From Bradyrhizobium quebecense (GTDB lineage: Bacteria > Pseudomonadota > Alphaproteobacteria > Rhizobiales > Xanthobacteraceae): 64,000 bases of DNA. The translations under genes and the position numbers were made by a program. The DNA is taken from positions 6,634,001 through 6,698,000 of the forward strand of contig NZ_CP088022.1 in assembly GCF_013373795.3 (NCBI RefSeq), in the 5' to 3' direction. Positions within the stretch are counted from its first letter, which is position 1. Every line of letters begins with the position of its first letter. The notes beneath the pieces were generated by a model that saw nothing but the letters and a program-made list of their open reading frames with translations, did no database searches and was not told the origin of the DNA. Positions 53,274 to 63,178 of this stretch are shown here, in pieces.

Positions 53274-54636
53274 GCAAGCCGCTCGCGGTCGCTTCGAGCT
53301 GATCCATCAGCGCCTTGTCGTCATAGCGCGCCAGCGAAAGGCTGCGGGCGAATGCGGGTGTGGGCGCGCCGACCACGGCGCGGGCGCAGAGATCGCCGGT
53401 GGCGCAGGCACCCATCGTGCCGTAACCCGACAGCGCGGTGGCGAGGAAGACGCCCGGCGTCTTCGCCGCGCCGATCAACGGCCAGTTTTCCTTCGTCATC
53501 GGGTAGTAGCCACCGTAATGCACGCGGTCGCGCGGCAGCGCGCCGAGATACTGCGCGAGCCGCGGCTGCAGCCGGCTCGCCGCGCGCAGCACGACTTCGG
53601 GGAAATATGGATTGAGCTCCGGCTCGCGCACCGGCGCCGTGGTCTGCTCGGCATTGAAGGCCCAGCCGAGCTTGATCCATTCGCCATGGTCGCCGCCATC
53701 AGGCCGGCAATGAATGCTCCCCGGCATCGGCGCCAGCAGGCGCGCGAATTCAGGCGCCGCGGACAGCGCCTCGCGCTCGTCATCGGACCAGGCCAGCGTC
53801 TGGTCGTCGAGATCGATCGCAAACGGCATTTTACGATCGACCGCGCGGTTGCGATCGGCGAACGCGATCTTCTGCTGCAGCACGTTGACGATCGGAAGCG
53901 CTTCGCCATGCATCGCCGCGACATGCGCGGCGAACGGGCCCGCGGCATTGACGATGATGTCCGCCTTGATGGTCTGCCTCGCGCCATCGGCCAGCACGTC
54001 GACGGCGAAGCGATCGGTCTCCGCGATGCCGACCACCTTGGCTTGCTGGAATTGCGCGCCCAGCGGCCGCATCGTCTCCAGCATGTACTGGCCGAGCTGC
54101 TGACCACTGATGTCGCCTGCCCTGCGGATATGCAGCGCAGCCGAAACCTTCTTGTCGAAGGTCGGGTAATGCGCCGCAATCAGATCGCGGCCGAGCAGAA
54201 CGTCGACGCCGTCAGGCGCGCTCTGCCAGTCCGACGAATGCGGCGGCACATAGCCGCGGCCCGATCCTTCATGCAGGCGGATCAACGTTGCAGCTTGCTC
54301 GCCGTAGCCGGCGTAGAGCTGCTGGAGCAATTCCTCAGGTTTCTCCTCGCGCGTGACCAGCAGATATCCGCGCCGCGTCATGTGGATGCGGTTGTCGCTG
54401 CGGCGCGCGATCTCCTCCATCAGGTCGGTGGAATGATCGGTGAAATCGGCCATCGTCGGATGCGGCCACCAGTTGCGGTAGTTCTCGCCCGACTGCGCCG
54501 AGGTCAGTGCCATCGGCTGGCCTTCATCGACGATCAAAAGGCGCGAACGCTTGTGCTGGACGGCGAGGTAGTAGGCTGTGGCGATGCCGACGATGCCCGC
54601 ACCGATCACCAGGATTTCGACGTCATTGGTCTTCAC
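53269..54636 (-). CDS. FAD-dependent oxidoreductase (DadA/glycine oxidase-like)
   Basis: A 455-residue amine oxidase-like flavoprotein. The FAD fingerprint VIGAGIVGIATAYYLAVQHKRS is at residues ~10-32. LTSAQSGENYRNWW, GYLLVTREEKPEELLQQL, IVNAAGPFAAHVAAM and the second flavin-contacting region PLIGAAKTPGVFLATALSGYGTMGACATGDLCARAV follow. It would oxidise an amine or a D/L-amino acid with oxygen or a quinone as acceptor. The GntR-type regulator lies upstream on the same strand (57-base gap) and a divergent amino-acid binding protein gene lies beyond, suggesting use of an amino-acid-like compound. Confidence 0.88.
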   Translation of the reverse strand: MKTNDVEILVIGAGIVGIATAYYLAVQHKRSRLLIVDEGQPMALTSAQSGENYRNWWPHPTMADFTDHSTDLMEEIARRSDNRIHMTRRGYLLVTREEKPEELLQQLYAGYGEQAATLIRLHEGSGRGYVPPHSSDWQSAPDGVDVLLGRDLIAAHYPTFDKKVSAALHIRRAGDISGQQLGQYMLETMRPLGAQFQQAKVVGIAETDRFAVDVLADGARQTIKADIIVNAAGPFAAHVAAMHGEALPIVNVLQQKIAFADRNRAVDRKMPFAIDLDDQTLAWSDDEREALSAAPEFARLLAPMPGSIHCRPDGGDHGEWIKLGWAFNAEQTTAPVREPELNPYFPEVVLRAASRLQPRLAQYLGALPRDRVHYGGYYPMTKENWPLIGAAKTPGVFLATALSGYGTMGACATGDLCARAVVGAPTPAFARSLSLARYDDKALMDQLEATASGLL

Positions 54637-54693
54637 GCGGTGTCTCCCAAAGGCCCGCAGTGGGGCCTGCGATGATTTGAATTGTCCCAGCGA

Positions 54694-55395
54694 TCAGATC
54701 GGACGTTCCGGGCCCGCATCGCGCAACGCCTGGCGTTGCGCCGAGCGCAGCGTCTTCTGCGTCTCCTCGATGTGATCGCGCAGCAGGCGGACGGCCTTCT
54801 TGACCTCGCCGTCGCGGCAGAGTTCGAGCAGCCGGTAGTGCTCGCGTTGCGGACGCTCCTTGCCGGTCGCCTGTGACACCAGCGCCCGCGTGAAGCGGCC
54901 AACGTGGCCGTAGTTCGCCTCGATCATGCTGAGCAGGCGCGGACGATTGCACGGCGCGTAGAGCGTGGCGTGGAATTTCCAGTTGAAGGCGCCCCATTGC
55001 GCCGGATCAGGTTCGGCGTCGTAGGCACGGAGGATTTTCGTTGCCGCCTCGAGATCGATCTCGCCCATCGCGGGGATTGCCAATCGCAACGCGTGGCATT
55101 CGAGTGCGATGCGGATCTCAAGCAGCTCGATCACCTCATCGATCGATAGGTCGGAGACGACAGCGCCGCGGTTGGGCAGGAAGGTCACAAAACCCTCGGC
55201 CTCGAGCTGGCGCAGCGCCTCGCGCACCGGGATGCGGCTGGTGCCGAACCGGGCAGCGAGCTCGTCCTGACGGAGCTGCAGTCCGGGCGCGAGCTCGCCG
55301 GAACTGATCGCGGCCCGCAGTGCCTCGCGCACGGCGTCCGGAGCGGAACCGTGAGGTCCGGCCCCTCGATGGCTGGCGGCGGTCGCAGGTTCCAT
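54694..55395 (-). CDS. GntR-family (FadR/FCD type) transcriptional regulator
   Basis: A 233-residue protein. The N-terminal winged helix (REALRAAISSGELAPGLQLRQDELAARFGTSRIPVREALRQLEAEGFVTFLPNRGAVV, ~23-80) is followed by a C-terminal all-helical FCD ligand-binding domain with EVIELLEIRIALECHALRLA and HATLYAPCNRPRLLSMIEANYGHVGRFTRALV; the metal-binding Asp/His residues of FCD are plausible but not checked in alignment. It likely controls the FAD oxidoreductase and the divergent binding-protein gene via the 144-base intergenic region with repeated TGTATAAAAT sites. Confidence 0.92.
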   Translation of the reverse strand: MEPATAASHRGAGPHGSAPDAVREALRAAISSGELAPGLQLRQDELAARFGTSRIPVREALRQLEAEGFVTFLPNRGAVVSDLSIDEVIELLEIRIALECHALRLAIPAMGEIDLEAATKILRAYDAEPDPAQWGAFNWKFHATLYAPCNRPRLLSMIEANYGHVGRFTRALVSQATGKERPQREHYRLLELCRDGEVKKAVRLLRDHIEETQKTLRSAQRQALRDAGPERPI

Positions 55396-55450
55396 CCGGC
55401 TTCTCTCTCTCGCTGGTGAGCCAAGCCAAGATATCCGACTTGGTCATGAT

Positions 55451-55494
55451 TGTATAAAATTAGATTGCTGATTATGCAATCCAATGTATAAAAT
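55451..55494. promoter_or_regulatory. Candidate GntR operator region
   Basis: Direct repeats TGTATAAAAT at 55451-55460 and 55485-55494 enclose an inverted repeat GATTGC-TGATTAT-GCAATC (55463-55481). TTGTATA-like half-sites are typical of FCD-type GntR operators. The site lies between the divergent regulator and binding-protein genes and overlaps likely promoter sequence (TATAAAAT). Confidence 0.5.
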
Positions 55495-55539
55495 CTTGAG
55501 CCATCGTATCCAATTCTGCCGGCGTCCGCGAGAACCCTC

Positions 55540-56439
55540 ATGAACAAAGCATTCAAGCGATTGATCTACCTAACCTTTCTTGCGACGATGGCATCCGTCC
55601 CGGCGCAGGCCCAATCGCCCGGCGGGACACTGGCCAAGATCCGCGATACCGGCGAAATCCGGCTCGGGCACCGCGACGTCTCGGTCCCGTTCTCCTATCT
55701 CGACGACAACCAGAAGCCGGTCGGCTTCGCGATGGACCTCTGCGCGCGGATCGTCGAGGCGGTGAAGAGCGAGCTCAAGCTGCCGGCGTTGCAGGCCAGG
55801 CTGCAGCCGATCCAGCTCTCCACCCAGATACCGCTGATCGAGAACGGCACCATCGACATTGTCTGTGGTCCCGCCACCAACACGCTGGAGCGGCAGAAAG
55901 TCGTCGCCTTCAGCACCACGATCTTCGTGTCGAGCATCCGCGCGGTGGTGCAGAAGGACGCCCCGATCAAGACCTTCGAGGACCTCGGCGGCAGGCCGGT
56001 CTCGCTGACTTCGGGATCAACTTCGATCGGCCTGTTGAGCGCGCGCGCCCAGGCGAAGAACTTTCAGACCAAGAACATCCTGACCCCGGATCATGCCGCG
56101 TCGTTCCTCGCGCTGACCACCGGGCGCAGCGACGCCTTCGTGATGGACGACATCCTGCTCGCGAGCCTGATCGCGGGCAGCCCCAATCCGTCCGATTGGC
56201 GCATCATCGACGACAGCCTGCGCACCGAGCCCTACGGGCTGATCATCCGCAAGGGCGATCCGGAATTCAAGGCGCTGGTCGACCGGACGCTGGCTGCCAT
56301 GATGAAGAGCAACGAATTCCAGGAGCTCTACGCGAAATGGTTCACGCGGCCGATTCCGCCGAAGAATGTGAACCTGAATTTCCCGATGACGGCGCCGCTG
56401 AAGGACGCGGTCGCCAATCCGAACGACAAGGGCGTCTGA
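55540..56439 (+). CDS. Amino-acid ABC transporter substrate-binding protein
   Basis: A 299-residue periplasmic protein with a signal peptide (MNKAFKRLIYLTFLATMASVPAQA). The family 3 solute-binding pattern is GTLAKIRDTGEIRLGHRDVSVPFSYLDDNQKPVGFAMDLCARIVEAV, then QIPLIENGTIDIVCGPATNTLERQKVVAFSTTIF, resembling GltI-like glutamate/aspartate binders. No permease or ATPase gene follows, so it is an orphan component here. The linked GntR regulator and amine-oxidising flavoprotein suggest a shared amino-acid-like substrate. Confidence 0.9.
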   Translation: MNKAFKRLIYLTFLATMASVPAQAQSPGGTLAKIRDTGEIRLGHRDVSVPFSYLDDNQKPVGFAMDLCARIVEAVKSELKLPALQARLQPIQLSTQIPLIENGTIDIVCGPATNTLERQKVVAFSTTIFVSSIRAVVQKDAPIKTFEDLGGRPVSLTSGSTSIGLLSARAQAKNFQTKNILTPDHAASFLALTTGRSDAFVMDDILLASLIAGSPNPSDWRIIDDSLRTEPYGLIIRKGDPEFKALVDRTLAAMMKSNEFQELYAKWFTRPIPPKNVNLNFPMTAPLKDAVANPNDKGV

Positions 56440-56700
56440 CAGGCGCGGCGGTTCGGGTCGGCCCGCAGCGACGACGGCCACTCGGCATCCGGCCCGACGC
56501 GGACATGGTAGCCGCGGCCGCGGCAGCTTCATGGGGCCAGCCTCGGCCAGAGCCCGTTATGATAATTTCGAAACGTTCCGAAATCGATTCCCTTGCGCTG
56601 GATCAACGCGAGGCCACCTCGGCTGACGCATGCTTGTTTGAGAAACATGAGGTGTTCGTGGGCGTCGTGATCGCCCCGCCCTTCGAAGTCTGGAACGCGC

Positions 56701-57177
56701 ATGAAAGCAATGCCATTTGCGGCCGTGCTGGTCGCCATGTCGGTCGCGGCGACGATCCCGACCAGTTGGGCCGAGTCGCTCCCCGCTGCGAGCAACTCCG
56801 AGCGATATGTCCCGCAGCTCGCCAACATCATGACCGCCGCGCAACTTCAGCATCTCAAGCTGTGGTCCGCCGGAACGGCCCGAAACTGGCCGCTTGCGGC
56901 CTATGAGCTGCAACAAATCAAGGAAAGCCTCGTCGAGGCAGCGCTGCTTTACAGGGGGATTCCAGTCTCCAACATCACAACGCTCGCCTCGACCATCTCC
57001 GTTATCTCGGAGGCCATCGACCGCAAGGACCCGGACAGGTTCGTGAAGGAGTTCGGCGAGCTGACCAAGGGCTGCAACAGCTGTCACCAATCGATGGACC
57101 GCGCCTTCATCGTGCTGCGCACACCTGCCGAGCAGCCGTTTTCGAACCAGGCGTTCCAGCCGAAGGGCAAGCCTTAG
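56701..57177 (+). CDS. Exported small c-type cytochrome-like protein
   Basis: A 158-residue protein with a signal peptide (MKAMPFAAVLVAMSVAATIPTSWA). A helical region (QLANIMTAAQLQHLKLWSAGTARNWPLAAYELQQIKESL...AAL, ~40-82) and one haem-binding CNSCH (Cys125, Cys128, His129) near the C-terminal helix give the shape of a cytochrome c'-like four-helix bundle. The single CxxCH close to the C-terminus is typical of that group. The electron partner is unknown. The CBS-BON gene begins 15 bases downstream. The 56440-56700 gap shows no gene I can defend. Confidence 0.78.
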   Translation: MKAMPFAAVLVAMSVAATIPTSWAESLPAASNSERYVPQLANIMTAAQLQHLKLWSAGTARNWPLAAYELQQIKESLVEAALLYRGIPVSNITTLASTISVISEAIDRKDPDRFVKEFGELTKGCNSCHQSMDRAFIVLRTPAEQPFSNQAFQPKGKP

Positions 57178-57191
57178 CCATCGGCGAACGT

Positions 57192-57635
57192 GTGATTGCG
57201 GAGAACTACATCAAATCTCACGCGACCAGCGTGAAAGACATCATGACGCGCGACGTGGTGACGGCGTTTCCGGACACGCCCTTGCATGATATCGCGGGAA
57301 TGTTCGAAGAGAGCCACATCAACCGCGTCCCGATCGTCAGCGAGGGTGGCGATCTGGTCGGCATCGTTACCCGCGCCAACATCATCCAGGCAATCGCAGG
57401 CGCGCGGCCAAGACTCGAGGTCAGCGTCCCGGATGCCACGATCCGCACCCGGCTGCTCGACGAGTTGAAGAAACAGCCGTGGGCGCACGCTCACAGGCTG
57501 AACGTGGCCGTAAGCCACGGCGTCGTCGATCTCTGGGGCTTTGCCGAACCGGATACCGCCCGGCGAGCCATCAGGGTCGCAGCCGGCGTGACCACCGTCA
57601 ATGATCACATGATGGTGGAGGTCACCGTTTACTGA
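57192..57635 (+). CDS. CBS-BON protein lacking its first CBS motif
   Basis: A 147-residue protein with a GTG start. Residues ~13-68 form one CBS motif (SVKDIMTRDVVTAFPDTPLHDIAGMFEESHINRVPIVSEGGDLVGIVTRANIIQAI), and residues ~80-147 a BON domain (DATIRTRLLDELKKQPW...LNVAVSHGVVDLWGFAEPDTARRAIRVAAGVTTVNDHMMVE). Homologues usually have two CBS motifs that form a nucleotide-binding pair before BON, and the opening ENYIKSHATSVKDIM resembles their second motif. So this is probably an N-terminally truncated relic or a half-protein that dimerises. The 3' end overlaps the convergent dehydrogenase gene by 14 bases. Confidence 0.8.
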   Translation: MIAENYIKSHATSVKDIMTRDVVTAFPDTPLHDIAGMFEESHINRVPIVSEGGDLVGIVTRANIIQAIAGARPRLEVSVPDATIRTRLLDELKKQPWAHAHRLNVAVSHGVVDLWGFAEPDTARRAIRVAAGVTTVNDHMMVEVTVY

Positions 57636-59193
57636 TGGCGAGTTCGGCTGTGAGGTGAGCACCCGCCATCCGGCAACCGCCGGATGGCGGGGCGGGCCCG
57701 CTCGCGGCCATCATCACGTATTTAATCTCGACATACTCATCCATGCCGTGGCGCGAACCTTCGCGGCCGAGGCCGCTTTCCTTGACGCCGCCGAACGGTG
57801 CGACCTCGGTCGTGATCAGGCCGGAGTTGACGCCGACCATGCCCGACTCCAGCGCTTCGGCGACACGCCAGACGCGGCCGATGTCACGCGAATAGAAGTA
57901 GGAGGCGAGACCGAACGGCGAGGCGTTGCACATCGCGATCACATCGGCCTCGTCCTTGAAGCGGATCACCGGCGCCAGCGGGCCGAAGGTCTCCTCCTGC
58001 GCGACGAGCGCGTCGGGTCTCACGTCCGACAGCACGGTCGGCTCGAAGAAGCTGCGGCCCAGCGCCGAGCGCTTGCCACCGGTCACGACCTTGGCACCGC
58101 CCTTCACCGCATCCGCAATGTGCCGCTCGACCTTTTCGATCGCCTTCATGTTGATCAGCGGTCCCTGGGTCACGCCGGCCTCCGTGCCGTCGCCGATCTT
58201 CATCTCGGCGACCTTCTTCGACAGCTTCTCGACGAACTGGTCGTAGATCTTGTCCTGCGCGTAGAGACGGTTGGCGCAGACGCAGGTCTGGCCCATGTTG
58301 CGGTACTTGGAGACGATAGCGCCTTCGACCGCGGCGTCGATGTCGGCATCGTCGAACACCACGAACGGCGCATTGCCGCCGAGCTCGAGGCCGAGCTTCT
58401 TCACGCCGACCGATGCTTGCCGGTACAGGATCTTGCCGACATTGGTCGAACCCGTGAAGCCGACGAACCGCACCGCCGGATGCTCGCACAGCACCTTGCC
58501 GATCGGCGGCGCATCACCGGTGACGATGTTGAGCACGCCCTTCGGCACGCCAGCCTTTTCGGCCAGCACAGCCAGCGCGAGCGCGGACAGCGGCGTCTCG
58601 TTGGCGGGCTTCAGCACGACGGTGCAGCCGGCGGCCAGCGCCGGCGACACTTTTCGCGTGATCATCGAGTTCGGGAAATTCCACGGCGTGATGGCGCCGC
58701 AGACGCCGATCGGCTGCCGGATCGCGAGCAGGCGGGCATCCGGACGCTGGGTCGGGATCGTCTCGCCGTAGACGCGGCGCGCTTCCTCCGCGAAGAACTC
58801 GACATAGGCCGCGCCGATATCGACTTCGCCGAGCGCCTCCGCCAGCGGCTTGCCCTGCTCGGAGGTCAGGATCAGCGCGAGATCCTCGCGGTTGGCGATG
58901 ATCAGGTCGAACCATTTGCGTAAGGTATTGGAGCGCTGCTTGGCGGTCAGCTTGGCCCAGGCCGGGAACGCGCGCTGGGCGGCTTCGACGGCCCTGGTCG
59001 CATCGTCTGCGCCGAGCTGCGGAATCCTGATCAGCTCGATGCCGGTCGCGGGATTGTTGACGGCGAACTCCGGCGTGCCGACCCAGGCGCCGTCGATGTA
59101 GCAGCGGTCGCGCAGCAGCGAGGGGTCCTTCAGGCGGCTTTGCAGGGAGGATGCTGCGGATTGCGTAGCGCGTGCGGCAACGGGCGGGGTCAT
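57622..59193 (-). CDS. gabD: NAD(P)-dependent succinate-semialdehyde dehydrogenase
   Basis: A 523-residue aldehyde dehydrogenase oxidising succinate semialdehyde to succinate (GABA degradation). AITPWNFPNSMITRKVSPALAAGCTVVLKPANETPLSA binds nucleotide, LELGGNAPFVVF carries the catalytic Glu, and GQTCVCANRLYAQ the catalytic Cys. EVAPFGGVKESGLGREGSRHGMDEYVEIKYVMM is the usual C-terminus, but the frame runs on ~25 further residues (ASGPAPPSGGCRMAGAHL...), overlapping the CBS-BON gene, so a stop codon was probably lost. No transaminase gene is adjacent. Confidence 0.9.
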   Translation of the reverse strand: MTPPVAARATQSAASSLQSRLKDPSLLRDRCYIDGAWVGTPEFAVNNPATGIELIRIPQLGADDATRAVEAAQRAFPAWAKLTAKQRSNTLRKWFDLIIANREDLALILTSEQGKPLAEALGEVDIGAAYVEFFAEEARRVYGETIPTQRPDARLLAIRQPIGVCGAITPWNFPNSMITRKVSPALAAGCTVVLKPANETPLSALALAVLAEKAGVPKGVLNIVTGDAPPIGKVLCEHPAVRFVGFTGSTNVGKILYRQASVGVKKLGLELGGNAPFVVFDDADIDAAVEGAIVSKYRNMGQTCVCANRLYAQDKIYDQFVEKLSKKVAEMKIGDGTEAGVTQGPLINMKAIEKVERHIADAVKGGAKVVTGGKRSALGRSFFEPTVLSDVRPDALVAQEETFGPLAPVIRFKDEADVIAMCNASPFGLASYFYSRDIGRVWRVAEALESGMVGVNSGLITTEVAPFGGVKESGLGREGSRHGMDEYVEIKYVMMAASGPAPPSGGCRMAGAHLTAELAISKR

Positions 59194-59330
59194 GGCGTTA
59201 CTCCTGGAATTTCTTTGGGGGTATTCGCGGCCTATATAAGCGGAAAGCCGCTGCGATGCACCGGCGCCGGGCGCGACCCTGCTTCAAGCAATATTGAGGG
59301 CTGGCGCGCCGTTCCTAGATACGCCGGCGC

Positions 59331-59654
59331 TTAGAGCGCGCCGCCCGACATATAGGTTTCGCGGCGGCCGATCATGCGCTCGGCCGCAGCCTTGGCATCC
59401 GCCTTGGTCGAGGTCGCGCAGGTCCGGTATTCGAGGTCGGCTTGCGCCCGCGCATCGCGGCGGCCGAACCAGGATTTTGTGCCCGTCTGCAGCAGCGCCA
59501 GCGCCTGCGCGACATTGTCGACCGCCTCGAACGAGTGCAGGGCACCGGTACCCGTGTAACGAACTTCGTAGAGACCCGGGCTGATCGGCGCTTCGATATT
59601 CTCGCCGCGGCCCGGCCGCGGATAGCGCTTCCATTCACTCCATGTCGAAATCAT
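59331..59654 (-). CDS. Hypothetical protein, 107 aa
   Basis: A soluble 107-residue protein. It begins MISTWSEWKRYPRPGRGENIEAPISPGLYEVRYTGTG and contains HSFEAVDNVAQALALLQTGTKSWFGRRDA and CATSTKADAKAAAERMIGRRETY. The GLYEVRYTGTG...W pattern resembles a small beta fold with a helical end seen in several rhizobial hypotheticals, but I cannot name a family. Coding composition is normal. It is transcribed alone, and no function is inferred. Confidence 0.65.
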   Translation of the reverse strand: MISTWSEWKRYPRPGRGENIEAPISPGLYEVRYTGTGALHSFEAVDNVAQALALLQTGTKSWFGRRDARAQADLEYRTCATSTKADAKAAAERMIGRRETYMSGGAL

Positions 59655-60000
59655 TGCTGCGTCCCCGCAACCCCAAATATGACGATGGTTTTCGTCAAAT
59701 CATCCGTTTGTGCCGCACCGATTGTGCAGCGATCTGAATGCGTTATTGCAAATAAACAGGTACGAAAATCAATCTGTCGATCACGTTACCGTGGCCCTCC
59801 CTGCCGGTCACCCGGACTTGCCCAAAGTCCACCGCAAAATCTGGGCGCGTGGTGAACGCCCGCTAAGCGAGACCGTTCCTGCCACCCCGGCTTTCACGAC
59901 ATCGCGACATCATCGCATCGCGCCTGCCTTGCGGGAGCGGGAAAGCGGGAGGATGATCCGCCCACTTCAAAACAATAAACCCCACCGGAGGAAGCCCCCA
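59655..60000. other. Intergenic region upstream of the serine hydrolase
   Basis: 346 bases with no credible gene. It includes an AT-richer stretch at ~59690-59790 that likely holds divergent promoters. No repeat or operator that I can defend. Confidence 0.5.
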
Positions 60001-61194
60001 ATGCAAAGCAAGGCTCAGATCGATCAGGTATTGCGGCAGAAGAGCGAGGCAAAGGAGATTCCCGGCGTGGTCGCCATCGCGGCCACCGGCAAGGACGTGA
60101 TCTACGAGGGCGCGTTCGGCAAGCGCGACCTTTCCAAGAGCGATCCCATGACGGCGGACAGCGTGTTCTGGATCGCCTCGATGACCAAGGCGGTGACCTC
60201 CGCGGGCGCGATGCAGCTCGTCGAGCAGGGCAAGCTCTCGCTCGATGAGCCGATCGGCAAGCTGCTGCCCGATCTCGCCGCCGTACAGGTGCTCGACGGC
60301 TTCGATGCCAAGGGCGAGCCGAAGCTGCGGCCGGCGAAAAAGCCGATCACGCTGCGTCAGCTGATGACCCACACCGCCGGCTTCGCCTACGACATGTGGG
60401 ACGCCAATCTCGGGAAATATCTGGAGAAGACCGGCACGCCCGGCATCATCACCTGCCTGAATGCCGCGCTGAAGACGCCGATCATGACCGACCCCGGCAC
60501 GCGCTGGGAATACGGCACCAATATCGATTTCGTCGGCAAGGCGGTGGAAGCCGCATCCGGCAAGAAGCTCGATGCCTATCTGCGCGAGCACATATTCGCG
60601 CCGCTCGGCATGAGCGACACCGCCTTCAAGATCACCGACAACATGCGCAAGCGGCTGGTCGGCATGCATGCCCGCGGCGAGGACGGCACGCTGGCCGCGA
60701 TCCCGTTCGAGCTCGAGCAGAACCCCGAATTCCACATGGGTGGCGGCGGCCTTTATTCGACCGCGGCCGACTACATCAAGTTCTGCCAGATGATCCTCAA
60801 CAAGGGCAAAGGCAACGGCAACCAGGTGCTGAAGGCCGAGACCGTAGCTTTGATGGGACAGAACCACATCGGCGAGCTCACCGTCGACAAGATGACGACG
60901 GCGGCGCCGATGTACACCAACGACGTCGATCTCTATCCGGACCAGGTGAAGAAGTGGGGGCTGAGCTTCCTGATCAACACCGCCAAGACGCCGGAAGGCC
61001 GCAGCCCTGGCAGCCTCGCCTGGGCGGGGCTCGCCAATACCTATTACTGGATCGATCCGTCGCGCGACGTCTGCGGCGTGATCCTGACCCAGCTGTTGCC
61101 GTTCGCGGACAAGCACAGCCTGGAGGCCTTCGCAGGCTTCGAGAAGGGCATCTATGCCGGCCTCGATGCCGGCAGCGGGCAGCGGGCGGCCTGA
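60001..61194 (+). CDS. Serine hydrolase (class C beta-lactamase/esterase fold), cytoplasmic
   Basis: A 397-residue protein. The start at 60001 follows ACCGGAGGAAG. The S-x-x-K active site is FWIASMTKAVTSAG at ~60, the Y-x-N-type element is WEYGTNIDFVGKAVE, and LGMSDTAFKITDNMRKRLVGMHAR and GGGLYSTAADYIKFCQMILNKG follow. No signal peptide is seen, so it probably acts as an EstB-like esterase in the cytoplasm rather than a secreted lactamase. It ends at an intrinsic terminator, so it is monocistronic. The longer frame to 59710 is not coding. Confidence 0.9.
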   Translation: MQSKAQIDQVLRQKSEAKEIPGVVAIAATGKDVIYEGAFGKRDLSKSDPMTADSVFWIASMTKAVTSAGAMQLVEQGKLSLDEPIGKLLPDLAAVQVLDGFDAKGEPKLRPAKKPITLRQLMTHTAGFAYDMWDANLGKYLEKTGTPGIITCLNAALKTPIMTDPGTRWEYGTNIDFVGKAVEAASGKKLDAYLREHIFAPLGMSDTAFKITDNMRKRLVGMHARGEDGTLAAIPFELEQNPEFHMGGGGLYSTAADYIKFCQMILNKGKGNGNQVLKAETVALMGQNHIGELTVDKMTTAAPMYTNDVDLYPDQVKKWGLSFLINTAKTPEGRSPGSLAWAGLANTYYWIDPSRDVCGVILTQLLPFADKHSLEAFAGFEKGIYAGLDAGSGQRAA

Positions 61195-61215
61195 AGTTCC
61201 GGTCTAGCAACAAGA

Positions 61216-61244
61216 AATCCCTCCCCTCACAGGGAGGGATTTTT
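61216..61244 (+). terminator. Intrinsic terminator of the serine hydrolase gene
   Basis: AATCCCTCCC (61216-61225) and GGGAGGGATT (61232-61241) form a 10-bp stem with a CTCACA loop, followed by TTT. Confidence 0.85.
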
Positions 61245-61342
61245 CATACCCGCCATAGGTCGGGCCTGTCCTGTCGGCGCCAAACGACTAAGATCGCGCA
61301 AAAAAGCGTGACGACACAAATACGACCAGGAGGAGGACCAGC

Positions 61343-63043
<1,701 letters not shown>

Positions 63044-63051
63044 CTCTTCTC

Positions 63052-63161
63052 CCTCTCCCGCTTGCGGGGGAGGGTCGGGGTGGGGGCTCTCTCAGCGAGT
63101 CACATCGTGGAGAGAGCCCCACCCAGCGCTACGCGCCGACCTCCCCCGCAAGCGGGAGAGG
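63052..63161. repeat. Intergenic repeat (CTCTCCCGCTTGCGGGGGAGG family)
   Basis: CCTCTCCCGCTTGCGGGGGAGGG and CCTCCCCCGCAAGCGGGAGAGG hairpin-forming arms, with GTGGGGGCTCTCTC / GAGAGAGCCCCAC inside. Between the convergent acyl-CoA synthetase and kinase genes. Confidence 0.85.
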
Positions 63162-63178
63162 TGAAGAACCCGCCGCCC

